A stretch of 64,000 nucleotides of DNA from an uncultured Cellvibrio sp. (GCA_946480695.1 CAMLKG010000023.1:4579-68578), one strand, 5' to 3'. Shown: positions 18,834 to 27,331, counted from the stretch's first letter. Numbers and translations are program-made. The notes: generated by a model from the sequence alone, not told the origin.

Positions 18834-19124
18834 CTATGACTTGTAAGATTCTGGATAAAGCTCTTTATCTACGGCAGTCAAATATTTTTTCAATTCCAGC
18901 TCTTCCGGAGACGCGAACTCTCTTGAAGAAATTATGCCGTAAGTAAAGACCTTTCCCTCTGGTAGCGAGTTGCGAGGATTTTTTCCTTGTTTTGCACAAC
19001 TGGCAATAAAGTTGAGTTGAGCCAGTATTGATTGAATAGATGGCTCGTTTATATTTATCACCTTTTGGTTAGTAAATTTATCGATAGCTTGGAGCGCTAA
19101 CTGTTCAACTTTTAAAAAATTCAT
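18834..19124 (-). CDS. Tsi6-like immunity protein, partner of the 19128-20369 effector
   Basis: 96 residues, no signal peptide, helical. It contains SILAQLNFIASCAKQGKNPR and GKVFTYGIISSREFASPEE, which match the downstream paralog and more distantly the Tsi6 family. The start ATG at 19124 is 3 bp past the stop of the effector gene, and its ribosome site (AGGGG) lies inside the last effector codons, so translation is coupled. Such toxin-then-immunity pairs are standard for interbacterial toxins. The role as immunity to the neighbouring Tse6-like toxin is inferred from position and size; family recognition is by motif memory. Confidence 0.75.
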   Translation of the reverse strand: MNFLKVEQLALQAIDKFTNQKVININEPSIQSILAQLNFIASCAKQGKNPRNSLPEGKVFTYGIISSREFASPEELELKKYLTAVDKELYPESYKS

Positions 19125-19127
19125 TTT

Positions 19128-20369
19128 TTATACCCCTATAGGATTTATGCTGGAAATCATGCTTTTTGTTTCGTCATTCACTAGCAATTGAATACCGCCA
19201 CCAGAAGTAGCTATTGGATTCTCTGGGTTTGTCCAGTTATCAACTACGGGCTTTGCTATTGATTTGAGTCCGCTGCCAGGCACAACAGTAAAACTTTTTA
19301 GCGTCCTTGTTTCTCCGCTAATTCCAAGCATTTCCGGCGTTTGTGTTGATAATGGATCAAACCAGTTTCCAGGATAGCCATGAGATTTTACATACTGAAC
19401 CATTTTTTCAGGCGGTGGAAAAGTAATAACTTCTACAGGCTTCGAAAGGTCAATGCCACCATTTTTTGAACCATCAGGTGCGCCAAGCGCATCTTCGATT
19501 TGATCTTGAGTGAATCCATTATTTTTTAAGAAATCACGAGCGACTGTTTCCCTAGCTTGAATGTGCAAGCTAGAACTACCTTCGCTTTTTGCTAATGCAA
19601 TATCTTCCGCTGTAGGCTTTTCATAAACAAGCTCGCTATGGCTATTAGCCGATCGAACCACCATCTCAGAGGGAGTCGCATTAAATTTTTCAGAGTTTTT
19701 AGCATTATTACTTGTTGAAAAATTATTATTCTCCGGCGCCAAAGGCACAGGCCTATCTGCTGCGGTAGCCGGAAGATATTCCGTGGCTTTCTTGGGCGGG
19801 GATTTGGGTGGCAGTAGGATTTTGTAGGCGAGCAGGTCGCCGCTGGCGAGTAATTGCAGTGCGTCGTTAAGCGGGTTGCGCTTTTGATAGCTGTTGTAGA
19901 GATTTTCGTAGCTCAAATAGCCCAGCAATGCCTGTGGGCTGATGCCCAGGTTGTCCAGCAATTGTTGCGCGGCCTCCACACTGCCAATTACTTCGGGAAT
20001 TAAATCCGTTGCGCAGTGGGGATTGGGGCCTTTGATAATCCCTAAACCAACACCTTTCTTGCCTGCCAGGCAATGATTGGCATTGAGTGCCGGCAATTTA
20101 TAGAGCATTAAATCGCCGCGCATTATCGCTGCGGCAACGGCTTGGTATACCTCTCCCGGATGGCTGCTGTGAAAATCGGGCAGATATTGATCGGTACTTC
20201 TAAGAAGTTGCACCCAGTGGGCTGGAGCCAATGGCAGATTGGCAACCAAACGAAAAGTTGAATAGGCGTCGCTGGAGTAGCGCTGCGCTGATGATGAACG
20301 CGGTGAACTTGCGCGGCCAGTCAGCTCATAAGCCTGACCGATAAAATCTTTTATGACGAAATTGACCAC
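19128..20369 (-). CDS. Putative T6SS effector, shared N-terminal module plus Tse6-like C-terminal toxin domain
   Basis: 413 residues in three parts. Residues 1 to about 205 are homologous to the N-terminus of the effector at 21459-22601 (shared marks: VYQAV..GDL-L-KLP, IKGP, a tail LAYKI followed by EYLPATAADRPVP). Then comes a variable linker rich in Asn/Ser. Residues from about 265 match the other effector again: GIDLSKPVEVI, GNWFDP...P-LGIS, a helix ending DNW, and GGGIQ. That C-terminal pattern fits Ntox46/Tse6-type NAD(P) glycohydrolase domains, which kill by depleting NAD. No PAAR, MIX or Rhs part was seen, so delivery would rely on the N-terminal module. GTG start at 20369 with AAGGA seven bases upstream. 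The immunity gene follows by 3 bp. Confidence 0.75.
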   Translation of the reverse strand: MVNFVIKDFIGQAYELTGRASSPRSSSAQRYSSDAYSTFRLVANLPLAPAHWVQLLRSTDQYLPDFHSSHPGEVYQAVAAAIMRGDLMLYKLPALNANHCLAGKKGVGLGIIKGPNPHCATDLIPEVIGSVEAAQQLLDNLGISPQALLGYLSYENLYNSYQKRNPLNDALQLLASGDLLAYKILLPPKSPPKKATEYLPATAADRPVPLAPENNNFSTSNNAKNSEKFNATPSEMVVRSANSHSELVYEKPTAEDIALAKSEGSSSLHIQARETVARDFLKNNGFTQDQIEDALGAPDGSKNGGIDLSKPVEVITFPPPEKMVQYVKSHGYPGNWFDPLSTQTPEMLGISGETRTLKSFTVVPGSGLKSIAKPVVDNWTNPENPIATSGGGIQLLVNDETKSMISSINPIGV

Positions 20370-20598
20370 AATGGCATCCTTGTTTTTGATTCAGAAAAAC
20401 GGGTATTCGCAGTGTAAGGACTTTGTTGCTGTTGTCCACAGTTGGCAGATGTTATACCTGACTCAAAGGGAATCCACGCCTGGAATAGGTGAAAGCCCTC
20501 CAGTTACTCGATTGAAACCAATTTTTAAGCTTAACGGTAATGTCAAACTTCTACCGCGGAGCCAGACGCAAAACCACGGCACTATGGAAAAATGCAAA

Positions 20599-20925
20599 TC
20601 AAAGCCGGCCTTTTTCAAAATCATCCGCCAGCGATTTTAAATAATCCATCAAGCCATTCTGAAACAGCCACGGATCAGAAAGCGAAAGCGTTTGTAAATC
20701 ATCTGCATCCATATGACTCCTACGACTGCCGTTGGTAATGGCATAACCGGGATGTGGGCAGCCGGCATTAGCGCTACGCATTACGTGTAGATCTTCCCCT
20801 GCGACAATTTCTTCGTAACTGATTTTGCTTGCTGGCAAACCACCCTCTTCCGGGGATTTGAAAAACTTAAGGAGCCAATGTTCAGGTTTAGGATTACGCG
20901 GATCATATTGCTCAAATAACTGCAT
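20599..20925 (-). CDS. Unrecognised 108-residue protein
   Basis: No family was recognised. The product is soluble, without signal peptide, and has a distinctive centre HVMRSANAGCPHPGYAITNG followed by a helix LMDYLKSLADDFEKG. The ATG at 20925 has AAGGA eight bases upstream, a credible start. It is oriented with the effector island and lies 229 bp upstream of the 413-residue effector. It could be another immunity gene, an adaptor for effector loading, or a leftover from an earlier effector pair. The 229 bp downstream and 234 bp upstream hold no other convincing gene. Confidence 0.65.
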   Translation of the reverse strand: MQLFEQYDPRNPKPEHWLLKFFKSPEEGGLPASKISYEEIVAGEDLHVMRSANAGCPHPGYAITNGSRRSHMDADDLQTLSLSDPWLFQNGLMDYLKSLADDFEKGRL

Positions 20926-21159
20926 AACATAATTCCTTAAAGTGGCTTCATTGAAATACGTTTGGCACTGCCACTGGCTTCGAGTTGGCCGAGTGTTTGC
21001 GGGCTTCTAGTAGGCAAAGATTTCCATTACTCCGCATTCATTGGGGCAACCTGAAAATATATTTTTAATAGAGCCATCACCCGTGCAATACTAATTTTCT
21101 TTTGGCACTACTGCCTCCAGCAGTTTTTATTTTTAATATTTGGACTATAACTGCCTCAC

Positions 21160-21453
21160 TCAGAAGCAATCAATTCCGTACAGACATTTATATTCATAAT
21201 CTATTTCACACAATAAATCCGCAAATTCAGGATATATTGGTTCAATTTCCCGAACAGCTTGTATACCTAAAATCAACCTTTTAACGTTCTCTTTAGCTGC
21301 GGTAAATTTAAAGTTCCCTGAACAATCAAAATCATTCGCGATGAAGTCCAGCTGATTTTTTATAGAATGAATAATTGGGAAATTTTGGTTTTTTTTGTAT
21401 ATTTCATCTGCGATAATTCTGGCAGCATTAATTTTGTCGATAAAATTTTTCAT
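21160..21453 (-). CDS. Tsi6-family immunity protein, partner of the 21459-22601 effector
   Basis: 97 residues. The segment IYKKNQNFPIIHSIKNQLDF followed by LGIQAVREIE and PEFADLL matches what is remembered of Tsi6, which sits in the active site of the NADase Tse6. The gene begins 5 bp after the effector stop and its ribosome site overlaps the effector end (AGG just before the stop codon), so the two are coupled. It is the most Tsi6-like of the three immunity genes in the island. Expected location is the cytoplasm. Function inferred from family pattern and position. Confidence 0.8.
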   Translation of the reverse strand: MKNFIDKINAARIIADEIYKKNQNFPIIHSIKNQLDFIANDFDCSGNFKFTAAKENVKRLILGIQAVREIEPIYPEFADLLCEIDYEYKCLYGIDCF

Positions 21454-21458
21454 TGCTG

Positions 21459-22601
21459 TTACCTGATTTTTGTAAACTTTTTCGATTGAGTATTAAAGTA
21501 CTGAATTTCACCGCCATTTGTTTTTATAACCTGATCGGGAACAGACCAAAAATCTTCTATTTTTGCCGCAGTAGATTTCAAAACTTCAACAACATCATTA
21601 ATCCTATAAGTATTTGCCACTTTTTTAACAACCTCACCAGTATTACGGTCAAGTGCTATATCAGCTATACCTAACTTGCTTGGCTCGACTCCTAACTCAC
21701 AATAATAATTTCCTTGATGGCCCAAAGGAATCTGATACTGGTTAACAATCTTACCTTTTGTTAATGAAACAACTTCAACTGGGCGAGAAAAATCTATTCC
21801 CAATAAGTGGCTATTAATTTTAGATTTTGGCAAACCCTGATTTTCGTAAAATTCATAAGCTATTTTTCGCCTAGCTGCTTTCTGCTTAGGAGAGTTTCCA
21901 ATACCTTTTGCCAATTCAGCATTATTATTGGACGATAGATCATTTGGTTTTGAAGATTGCGGTCCTACTGAAGGCACTTCCCTATCCACCGCCGTGGCAG
22001 GCATATATTCCAGTGGTTTGACTGCCGGTGCTGAATTTCCTACCCGAACCTTGTAGGCCAGGATTTCCTTGTTTGCGAGGCCTTCAATAAACCTTTGGTT
22101 AAAATCCGTTTCCCGATCCAATAATGCCGCCAGCGCTGGATTGCGGTGCGTACATAGTCGCAGTCCTTTTTCACCGACGTTGAGTGAGCTTACGAAATTT
22201 TGCGCTTCCTGCACGGAATTAAAACTGACCGGTGAGTGATCCTGGGGATGGGATTGCGGGCCGCGAATAAAGCAATAGCCCCAACCATTTCCTGTCGCTA
22301 TAGCGGGCAAGCGCTCCAGGCGGGGAATTTTTACCAAACGCAAATCGCCACGTTGGCAGAGCTTAACAAGCTCGTGATAAATATCGTAGACGTGAAAGAA
22401 ATTGTGCGGGACCGGAGTACCCAAACGCATTAACACTCCCCGCCATTGTTCGACGGGGATGGTTAATTCACGGGTGATGACGCTGAATAAATGCGCGGCA
22501 TCAATTGTCGTTACCGGAATGCCGCAGGAAAAAACCTTATGCCCCCGGGCGAGCAATTGGTAATGCTCGCCCAAATAACCGGGGTAAATCAGGGGAATCA
22601 T
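21459..22601 (-). CDS. Putative T6SS effector, shared N-terminal module plus Ntox46/Tse6-like toxin domain
   Basis: 380 residues. The N-terminal module (about 1-195) is shared with the 413-residue effector and ends in LAYKVRVG...EYMPATAVDREVP. A short Ser/Asn linker follows. The C-terminal toxin region from about residue 235 has GIDFSRPVEVV, VNQYQIPLGHQGNYY, PSKLGI, then VVEVLKSTAAKIEDFWSVP and NGGEIQYF, a pattern remembered for bacterial toxin 46 domains such as that of Tse6, which hydrolyse NAD(P). No PAAR domain or membrane segments were seen, unlike Tse6. ATG 22601 has a near-perfect AAGGAGG ribosome site. The upstream lipoprotein gene ends 24 bp away, so they may be cotranscribed. Immunity follows by 5 bp. 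Confidence 0.8.
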   Translation of the reverse strand: MIPLIYPGYLGEHYQLLARGHKVFSCGIPVTTIDAAHLFSVITRELTIPVEQWRGVLMRLGTPVPHNFFHVYDIYHELVKLCQRGDLRLVKIPRLERLPAIATGNGWGYCFIRGPQSHPQDHSPVSFNSVQEAQNFVSSLNVGEKGLRLCTHRNPALAALLDRETDFNQRFIEGLANKEILAYKVRVGNSAPAVKPLEYMPATAVDREVPSVGPQSSKPNDLSSNNNAELAKGIGNSPKQKAARRKIAYEFYENQGLPKSKINSHLLGIDFSRPVEVVSLTKGKIVNQYQIPLGHQGNYYCELGVEPSKLGIADIALDRNTGEVVKKVANTYRINDVVEVLKSTAAKIEDFWSVPDQVIKTNGGEIQYFNTQSKKFTKIR

Positions 22602-22625
22602 GGAAACACCTCCTTGTGAAACCTA

Positions 22626-25190
22626 TTAAGGCACTACATTCGCAGCCTTCGACAGTACTAATTGTTGGCCGCTTTGCAAATCCACCACCATCAATGCTTG
22701 CACACGATGATGGACGGTATAAAGCAACTCATTTTCTACATCGATTTGCGCCCCGATATAGTTTTTCTCATTATCAGGCCACACATCGGAAGTAGGATGT
22801 AACAAAGTCATTTCCGATATGATGGAGCGTTCTGCCGTGTCCAAATCGACTGCGAATATATGGCCTGTGGTCATCTCAAGCACTATAAGCCGGTTACGTG
22901 GCTCATCCAGCGCAATGGCTTTAATGAGTTCAGACTCACCTGAGCCATAAGCATCGCCCGATCCAACTGATTCATTGGAAAAAACACTCCTTGCGCCGCT
23001 GGAGACATCCACAGCGATCACAGCATCATAGGAGGAACCTGATACCAAGTAACGATTATTCTTCTGGTCGAATACCAATCCGGTTGAAGTATCAAAGGGA
23101 ATTGTACTGTCGGGAATACCTAAGAAAGCATCTGACAGAACTGACGTTTCCCAATTATCCAATCGTGTAGTGACTATTCCGCCAGTATTCACAGAACCCG
23201 CTCTCACTGCTGATATTAATAAAGGAACATCCCCGGTATTGTTGAGCGTGAGTACTCGATGGTTGATTCCATACTTTTCATCTTCATGAATGCTGTAATC
23301 ATCGGGATTGTCGAGATTTACTTTGAGTATTGCATTTCCGCTTATAAGAGGAAAATAGCCATACTGACCGTTTTCATCAATTGCTCCCATGCCGAAACTG
23401 TTCAAGTTTTGTTGTCCAAAGTCGGCAAATGGTTTGCTGTTACCCGTCGAAATATCAATTTCCAAAATTTTAGATCTATTTTCATTGCTTTCTGTATAAA
23501 GTAAGCGATTTCTAGCTTCATCCAATACTAATCCCAAGGTAGAAGTCACAGGACTTCCCGAATCCGGAAACACCCCGCTGTAGTCCACGCGCTGTCTGAC
23601 CACCACTTTATTAGCGAGGTCGGCTTCGGTTGTGTTGCCGCGATCATCGGTCGCAATAACTTTGATTTCATTTTCCGCATTCTCCGTTAAAGGAACTTTC
23701 GCGCTCCAGGTTGAAAAATCTTTTACACCATCAACTACAGATGGCGGAATTATTTCTATTTCGGGAACAGGTTCGCCCAAGCTATTGGTGACGACCAATT
23801 TCATACTGGTAATTGCATGGTCATCTGTTGCTGTTCCGCGCACGTTTACGCTCATGGTTTCGCTCAGGGTGTAAGGCGTGGGGAATTGGAATTTGGCCAC
23901 CGGAGGTGTTTCATCGGGCTTGGTGGTGACTGTAAATTTACCTTTAACACCGCCAATGGAGAGAGTGGCGCTGGTAGTGGTTTCGGTATCGTTGCCGGAG
24001 GTAACTCGGACGGTGATGGTTTGGTTAACCGACACAGTTCCGGCCGCAGCTGTAAATGCGCCGTTATTGATTGCGTAAAGCCCGCCGGTAATTGAAACCG
24101 GCACAGTGGTGTCAATGCCTTTTACGGTAATGGGCGCGGATGTGTAGGGAGTATTCAGGTCCGCATCGACCTTAGGGGCAAAGCTGAACGTATCCGGGGT
24201 TGAGTCTGGCAAGGTAGTGACATTGAATGCAGCCTTCACACCGCCGACTGTAAGTTGGGCACTGCTGGTAGTGCTGTGGGCAGTGGATGCAGTCAATTTT
24301 ACCACCACCGTTTGCGAGGGGTTGATGGTTCCCGCCGCACTGGTGAACGCCCCATTATCAATGGAGTATTGGCCACCGGTAATTGACACAGGTACAGCAA
24401 TATCAAAACCCGAAAGGGTTACCAACGCCGAGGTAACTTCCGCGCCGAGTGCCGCATTGGTTACCGGAGCCAGGGTGAAATTGTCGGGCGTTACATCGGG
24501 TGAGGTGGTCACACTGAATTCAGCGCTCACGCTGCCCACGGTCACAGTCGCTGCGGTTGAGGTATTGGTTTGGTTTGAGGCGGTGAGTTTTACCGTGAGT
24601 GTCTGGCCATTGGCAATGGTACCTGCTGTTGTTGTAAAGGCACCGCCATCAATGGCGTATTCCCCACCGGTAATCGATACAGGTACCGCAATATCAATAC
24701 CGGAAAGGGTTACCGGGGCGGATGTGACTTCTGCGCTGAGGGCTGCATCGGTCACAGGAGCCAGGGTGAAGTTATTGGGCGTCGCATCAGCCAGTGTCGT
24801 CACGCTGAAATTGGCACTTACGCCACCCACCGTTATGGTTGCGGATGTAGCAGTATTGGTTTGATCGGATGCGGTGATCCTTACACTCAACGTTTGGCCA
24901 TTGGCGATAGTACCGGCAGCGGACGTAAAGGCGCCGCCATTGATGGAATATTCCCCACCGCTGATCGATACGGGCGCGGCAGTATTGATACCGGTAATAG
25001 TCACGGCGGGAGAGGTTACCACCGCATTGGGTTCAGCATTGGTGGAGGCGGTGAAACTAATGGCGTTAGGGGTTGTGTCTACGGCGGGTTCTTTACTGCC
25101 GCCACCCCCTCCGCCACAGGCAGCGAGTGATACGACGCTCACTAGCAGCAGGGTTTGAAGGAATAGTGATGATCGTTTAGCTATCGCCAT
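22626..25190 (-). CDS. Large lipoprotein with four Ig-like repeats and a beta-propeller-like C-terminus
   Basis: 854 residues. A lipoprotein signal ends in SLAAC with lipidated Cys25 and a glycine run; no Asp follows the cysteine, so outer-membrane sorting is likely. Four tandem repeats of about 96 residues follow (each starting D-x-TP and containing VPVSITGGEYAI and GGVSAEFSVTT-like stretches). Then comes one diverged beta-sandwich segment (about 415-515) and a region of about 340 residues with repeated D-x-x-x-N-R-hydrophobic motifs (LDEARNRLLYTE, FDQKNNRYLVSG, LDEPRNRLIVLE) typical of beta-propellers. Function unknown; surface binding is a guess from the fold. It precedes a T6SS effector by 24 bp in the same direction, an unexplained link. 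Confidence 0.85.
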   Translation of the reverse strand: MAIAKRSSLFLQTLLLVSVVSLAACGGGGGGSKEPAVDTTPNAISFTASTNAEPNAVVTSPAVTITGINTAAPVSISGGEYSINGGAFTSAAGTIANGQTLSVRITASDQTNTATSATITVGGVSANFSVTTLADATPNNFTLAPVTDAALSAEVTSAPVTLSGIDIAVPVSITGGEYAIDGGAFTTTAGTIANGQTLTVKLTASNQTNTSTAATVTVGSVSAEFSVTTSPDVTPDNFTLAPVTNAALGAEVTSALVTLSGFDIAVPVSITGGQYSIDNGAFTSAAGTINPSQTVVVKLTASTAHSTTSSAQLTVGGVKAAFNVTTLPDSTPDTFSFAPKVDADLNTPYTSAPITVKGIDTTVPVSITGGLYAINNGAFTAAAGTVSVNQTITVRVTSGNDTETTTSATLSIGGVKGKFTVTTKPDETPPVAKFQFPTPYTLSETMSVNVRGTATDDHAITSMKLVVTNSLGEPVPEIEIIPPSVVDGVKDFSTWSAKVPLTENAENEIKVIATDDRGNTTEADLANKVVVRQRVDYSGVFPDSGSPVTSTLGLVLDEARNRLLYTESNENRSKILEIDISTGNSKPFADFGQQNLNSFGMGAIDENGQYGYFPLISGNAILKVNLDNPDDYSIHEDEKYGINHRVLTLNNTGDVPLLISAVRAGSVNTGGIVTTRLDNWETSVLSDAFLGIPDSTIPFDTSTGLVFDQKNNRYLVSGSSYDAVIAVDVSSGARSVFSNESVGSGDAYGSGESELIKAIALDEPRNRLIVLEMTTGHIFAVDLDTAERSIISEMTLLHPTSDVWPDNEKNYIGAQIDVENELLYTVHHRVQALMVVDLQSGQQLVLSKAANVVP

Positions 25191-26018
25191 GATGGTAATG
25201 ACTCCTTTTTACGATGATTGGATTATTGGGGTGATGTGCGCGGATAAATGGGTGGCGAAGTATGACAGGCTTCACGCTGGCTGTGTGTGATAGCAATTCC
25301 AGAATGCATAGGCAGGAATGTTGTTAATCCGCTTGGGAAATTTATCCATAAATAACCAGATCAAATTTAATGTTTTGTTGGAAAAGACTGCGGAAGTTGG
25401 ATAGGAAAGTTGCCCAATGCTGTGGTCAATTGGGGCGAAATGGGTAAAAGCTGTGGTAAACGCGCAGCGTTTTCCAGGGTTTTTGCCCATGGTGCGTAGC
25501 ATCGTCCCGATTGTCCATCAGCGGTAATAGGTGGAATTCAGGAAAAGAAAAGTTACTAATCCAGTTAATAAGGATAGGGTTAGTATTGGTTAATAAACTG
25601 TTACAGTTTGCGAGGGCCTTGCCTGTTCTCGTTGCGCGTACCGGCTGCGTGGTCAGATTCTCGAAATAACGTGGTTAAAAACACGACTTGGTGTGGTTAA
25701 AACAACGAAATAACAGTGGTTTAATTCACGATTAAATGGTGGTTAGAAACCCGATAGTATCCACAGGTTTTCAGGTGGGAAATTTGCGGCCAGACGCAGT
25801 TTTTCCTGTGGTTAAAAGCACGAACAGCATACTCACGAAAACATACTGTATGTTATTAGGAACTTTGGTGAGAGCTGTATTTATTCCGATTGATAAATAG
25901 GCAGATTTTGCAGCGCCATCCCCCGTGTTGCCCATTAAAGGTGGTTAAAACCACGATGGATGGTGGGCTGCGTGGTTGAAATCACGATATATGTTGGTGC
26001 AGTCCAGCCTGCCCAGGC
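25191..26018. other. Gene-free region with the putative plasmid replication origin
   Basis: 828 bp between the lipoprotein gene and rep. The left 400 bp hold the lipoprotein promoter region and no clear gene. A perfect 15-bp palindrome with arms AAACTGT and ACAGTTT lies at 25595-25609. From 25671 to 25987 there are seven iterons. A DnaA-box-like GTATCCACA lies at 25757-25765, one mismatch from TTATCCACA, in the gap between iterons 4 and 5. A palindrome AACATACTGTATGTT lies at 25840-25854. Iterons next to a Rep gene plus a DnaA box are what a theta-type origin needs. Confidence 0.75.
25671..25987 (+). repeat. Iteron array, seven copies of GTGGTTAAAANCACGA
   Basis: 16-bp units start at 25671, 25693, 25716, 25739, 25808, 25941 and 25972. 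The first four are spaced 22-23 bp, about two helical turns, and the fifth lies 69 bp further on, three times 23. Copies 1, 5 and 6 are closest to consensus; 3, 4 and 7 carry two or three changes. The unit is close to palindromic (GTGGTT and AACCAC arms). All point the same way. They are the likely binding sites of the Rep protein encoded just beside them. Confidence 0.88.
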
Positions 26019-26873
26019 CTAGTCGCCGGATGTCGATTGCTTGTCTTTTAAAAAGGCTGCCCTGTCCTGGTAAACCTGGATTTTCTCGATAGTCCCGGTT
26101 TCTTTGGCGGTTTTGTATTCGATGAAATAATCGGGAATTGCCTGTTCCTGGACCAGGGCCTTTATTTTGCGCCGGAATTCCCGCAGCTCCGATTTAACAC
26201 CAAACTTACCGTAAAGCGTTTCCAGGCCAATTTCCCAATAAGTCTGGTTGCCGCAGTGTTTACGGCAAAGTTCGTACATGCGCCGGTCATAAGGTGAACG
26301 CAATTTAAAATAGTCACGGTTATAGGTAAGGATGCGATGGTTGGTGATGGAAGCAAACAGGTGTTCCGATAATACAACTTCAATGTAATCCAGTCGCCCG
26401 TTTTTATCCGTTACTGTGGTCCCCGAATCGATCAGGCCAAACACTTCGCCTTTTTTATTTTCCGCATTGCCGATATTGCTTTTGAATGTGGTACCGCGCA
26501 GCCGTGCCAGGGTATCGGTAATGGCGGCGTAGGAACGTCCATCAGTATTGCGGTTGGTGCTGATCAAATAATCGTAAGCCGTAATTTTCAGCCGACGGGT
26601 AACGGTTTTGCCGCGGTTTAATGCCTCGGCGATTTGGCCGAAGCAATAAAGCAATAGATCCTTGTCATGGATCGTCGCCCGACCGTTGACCGAGGGGATT
26701 ATTTCCAGCCAATTGCCTGCGGCGTTTTCGTAGCGGAATACCTCGGTGTCCGGTTTTGAGCTGATGGCGAAAATGGGGTATTCCATTGAATGCAAGTCGC
26801 TTTTAGGCGCGATATCGATAATATCGGCAACAAACAAATCCAGTTGGTCGGCTTTATCGATCAGTTGGCTCAT
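26019..26873 (-). CDS. Plasmid replication initiator, RPA (RepA-like) family
   Basis: The protein binds iterons and opens the plasmid origin, recruiting host DnaA and helicase. At 284 residues it matches the RPA replication-initiator family along its length: SMEYPIFAISSKPD near the start, NWLEIIPSVNGRATIHDKDL, TAYDYLISTNR, the FGLIDS motif, then DYFKLRSPYDRRMYELCRKHCG and a winged-helix C-terminal half ending PDYFIEY. The ATG at 26873 overlaps the stop of the upstream gene by 4 bases (ATGA), so translation is coupled. Seven iterons start 32 bp after its stop codon. It is the last gene of the par-rep operon. Copy number is probably controlled by Rep binding to the iterons and by the partition regulators upstream. 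Confidence 0.9.
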   Translation of the reverse strand: MSQLIDKADQLDLFVADIIDIAPKSDLHSMEYPIFAISSKPDTEVFRYENAAGNWLEIIPSVNGRATIHDKDLLLYCFGQIAEALNRGKTVTRRLKITAYDYLISTNRNTDGRSYAAITDTLARLRGTTFKSNIGNAENKKGEVFGLIDSGTTVTDKNGRLDYIEVVLSEHLFASITNHRILTYNRDYFKLRSPYDRRMYELCRKHCGNQTYWEIGLETLYGKFGVKSELREFRRKIKALVQEQAIPDYFIEYKTAKETGTIEKIQVYQDRAAFLKDKQSTSGD

Positions 26874-27331
26874 GGATACTCCCCCTTGCCCTGCCCTTCG
26901 GACGGGTTTCCGTCATCGGGTTGCGGTAACCATTGGCTGCGTGTCTCCTTGGGAGACAGTTGCATTCCGGCCAGTGCAAGCAAATGTTGGGTGATGGCGG
27001 TGCGCAAAAGTGAGCTGCGATCCTTACGTACCCCCTCTTCCTGGATGACTTGTTCGAGCACGAGGTTGATCTTCTCATCCAGTTCCGCAGTGAGGGTGAC
27101 AGGTATGGCTTCGGTGGAGCCGGGAACAATAAACTCTTCCGCGATCAAATTGGCTGCGTCTGAACGCTGGAGGAAGTGATGGGTAATGTCTTCGATCCAG
27201 CGTGACCGCTGCTTTTTGTTGTAACCGCTCCCGGCCATGGCGAGGTCAATTTTTTCCAGCATTGGCCTGGGAATACGGATGCTCGAGCGCGTGCCCTTGT
27301 CTGACGTTTTGGGCAATGAAAACTTGGTCAA
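26870..27331 (-). CDS. Tandem ribbon-helix-helix DNA-binding protein
   Basis: 153 residues. Two ribbon-helix-helix-like segments can be read: SSIRIPRPMLEKIDLAM...RSRWIEDI (about residues 16-54) and PVTLTAELDEKINLVLEQ...RSSLLRTAI (about 76-120). Each has a short beta strand with alternating residues, then two helices. Such proteins (CopG, ParD, Arc class) repress plasmid promoters as dimers; here two units in one chain would act as a built-in dimer. It overlaps parB by 4 bases at its start and rep by 4 bases at its end, so all three are co-translated. Likely role: copy-number or partition regulator. One GTCTCC-TTG-GGAGAC palindrome lies inside the gene. No specific family name recognised. Confidence 0.75.
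   Translation of the reverse strand: MTKFSLPKTSDKGTRSSIRIPRPMLEKIDLAMAGSGYNKKQRSRWIEDITHHFLQRSDAANLIAEEFIVPGSTEAIPVTLTAELDEKINLVLEQVIQEEGVRKDRSSLLRTAITQHLLALAGMQLSPKETRSQWLPQPDDGNPSEGQGKGEYP
26943..26957. promoter_or_regulatory. GTCTCC-N3-GGAGAC palindrome, copy 1
   Basis: Perfect 6-bp arms with spacer TTG, inside the ribbon-helix-helix gene. Same arms and spacing as at 28377-28397 and 29382-29396. Confidence 0.6.

Noticed and set aside
21109..21130. Plus-strand hairpin followed by T run (ACTGC/GCAGT)
   Set aside because: Points the wrong way for the minus-strand island, and there is no plus-strand gene to end.
19128..22601. PAAR, Rhs or MIX region in the two effectors
   Set aside because: Neither protein shows PAAR strands, YD repeats or MIX motifs; their shared N-terminus was not recognised.
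25272..25502. 76-codon minus-strand frame upstream of the lipoprotein gene
   Set aside because: No family, no ribosome site, and odd composition with several Trp/Tyr/Phe in a low-coding stretch.
25671..25987. CRISPR-like regular repeats
   Set aside because: Units are 16 bp with gaps of about 6-7 bp, too short for spacers; no cas genes; they sit next to a rep gene and fit iterons.
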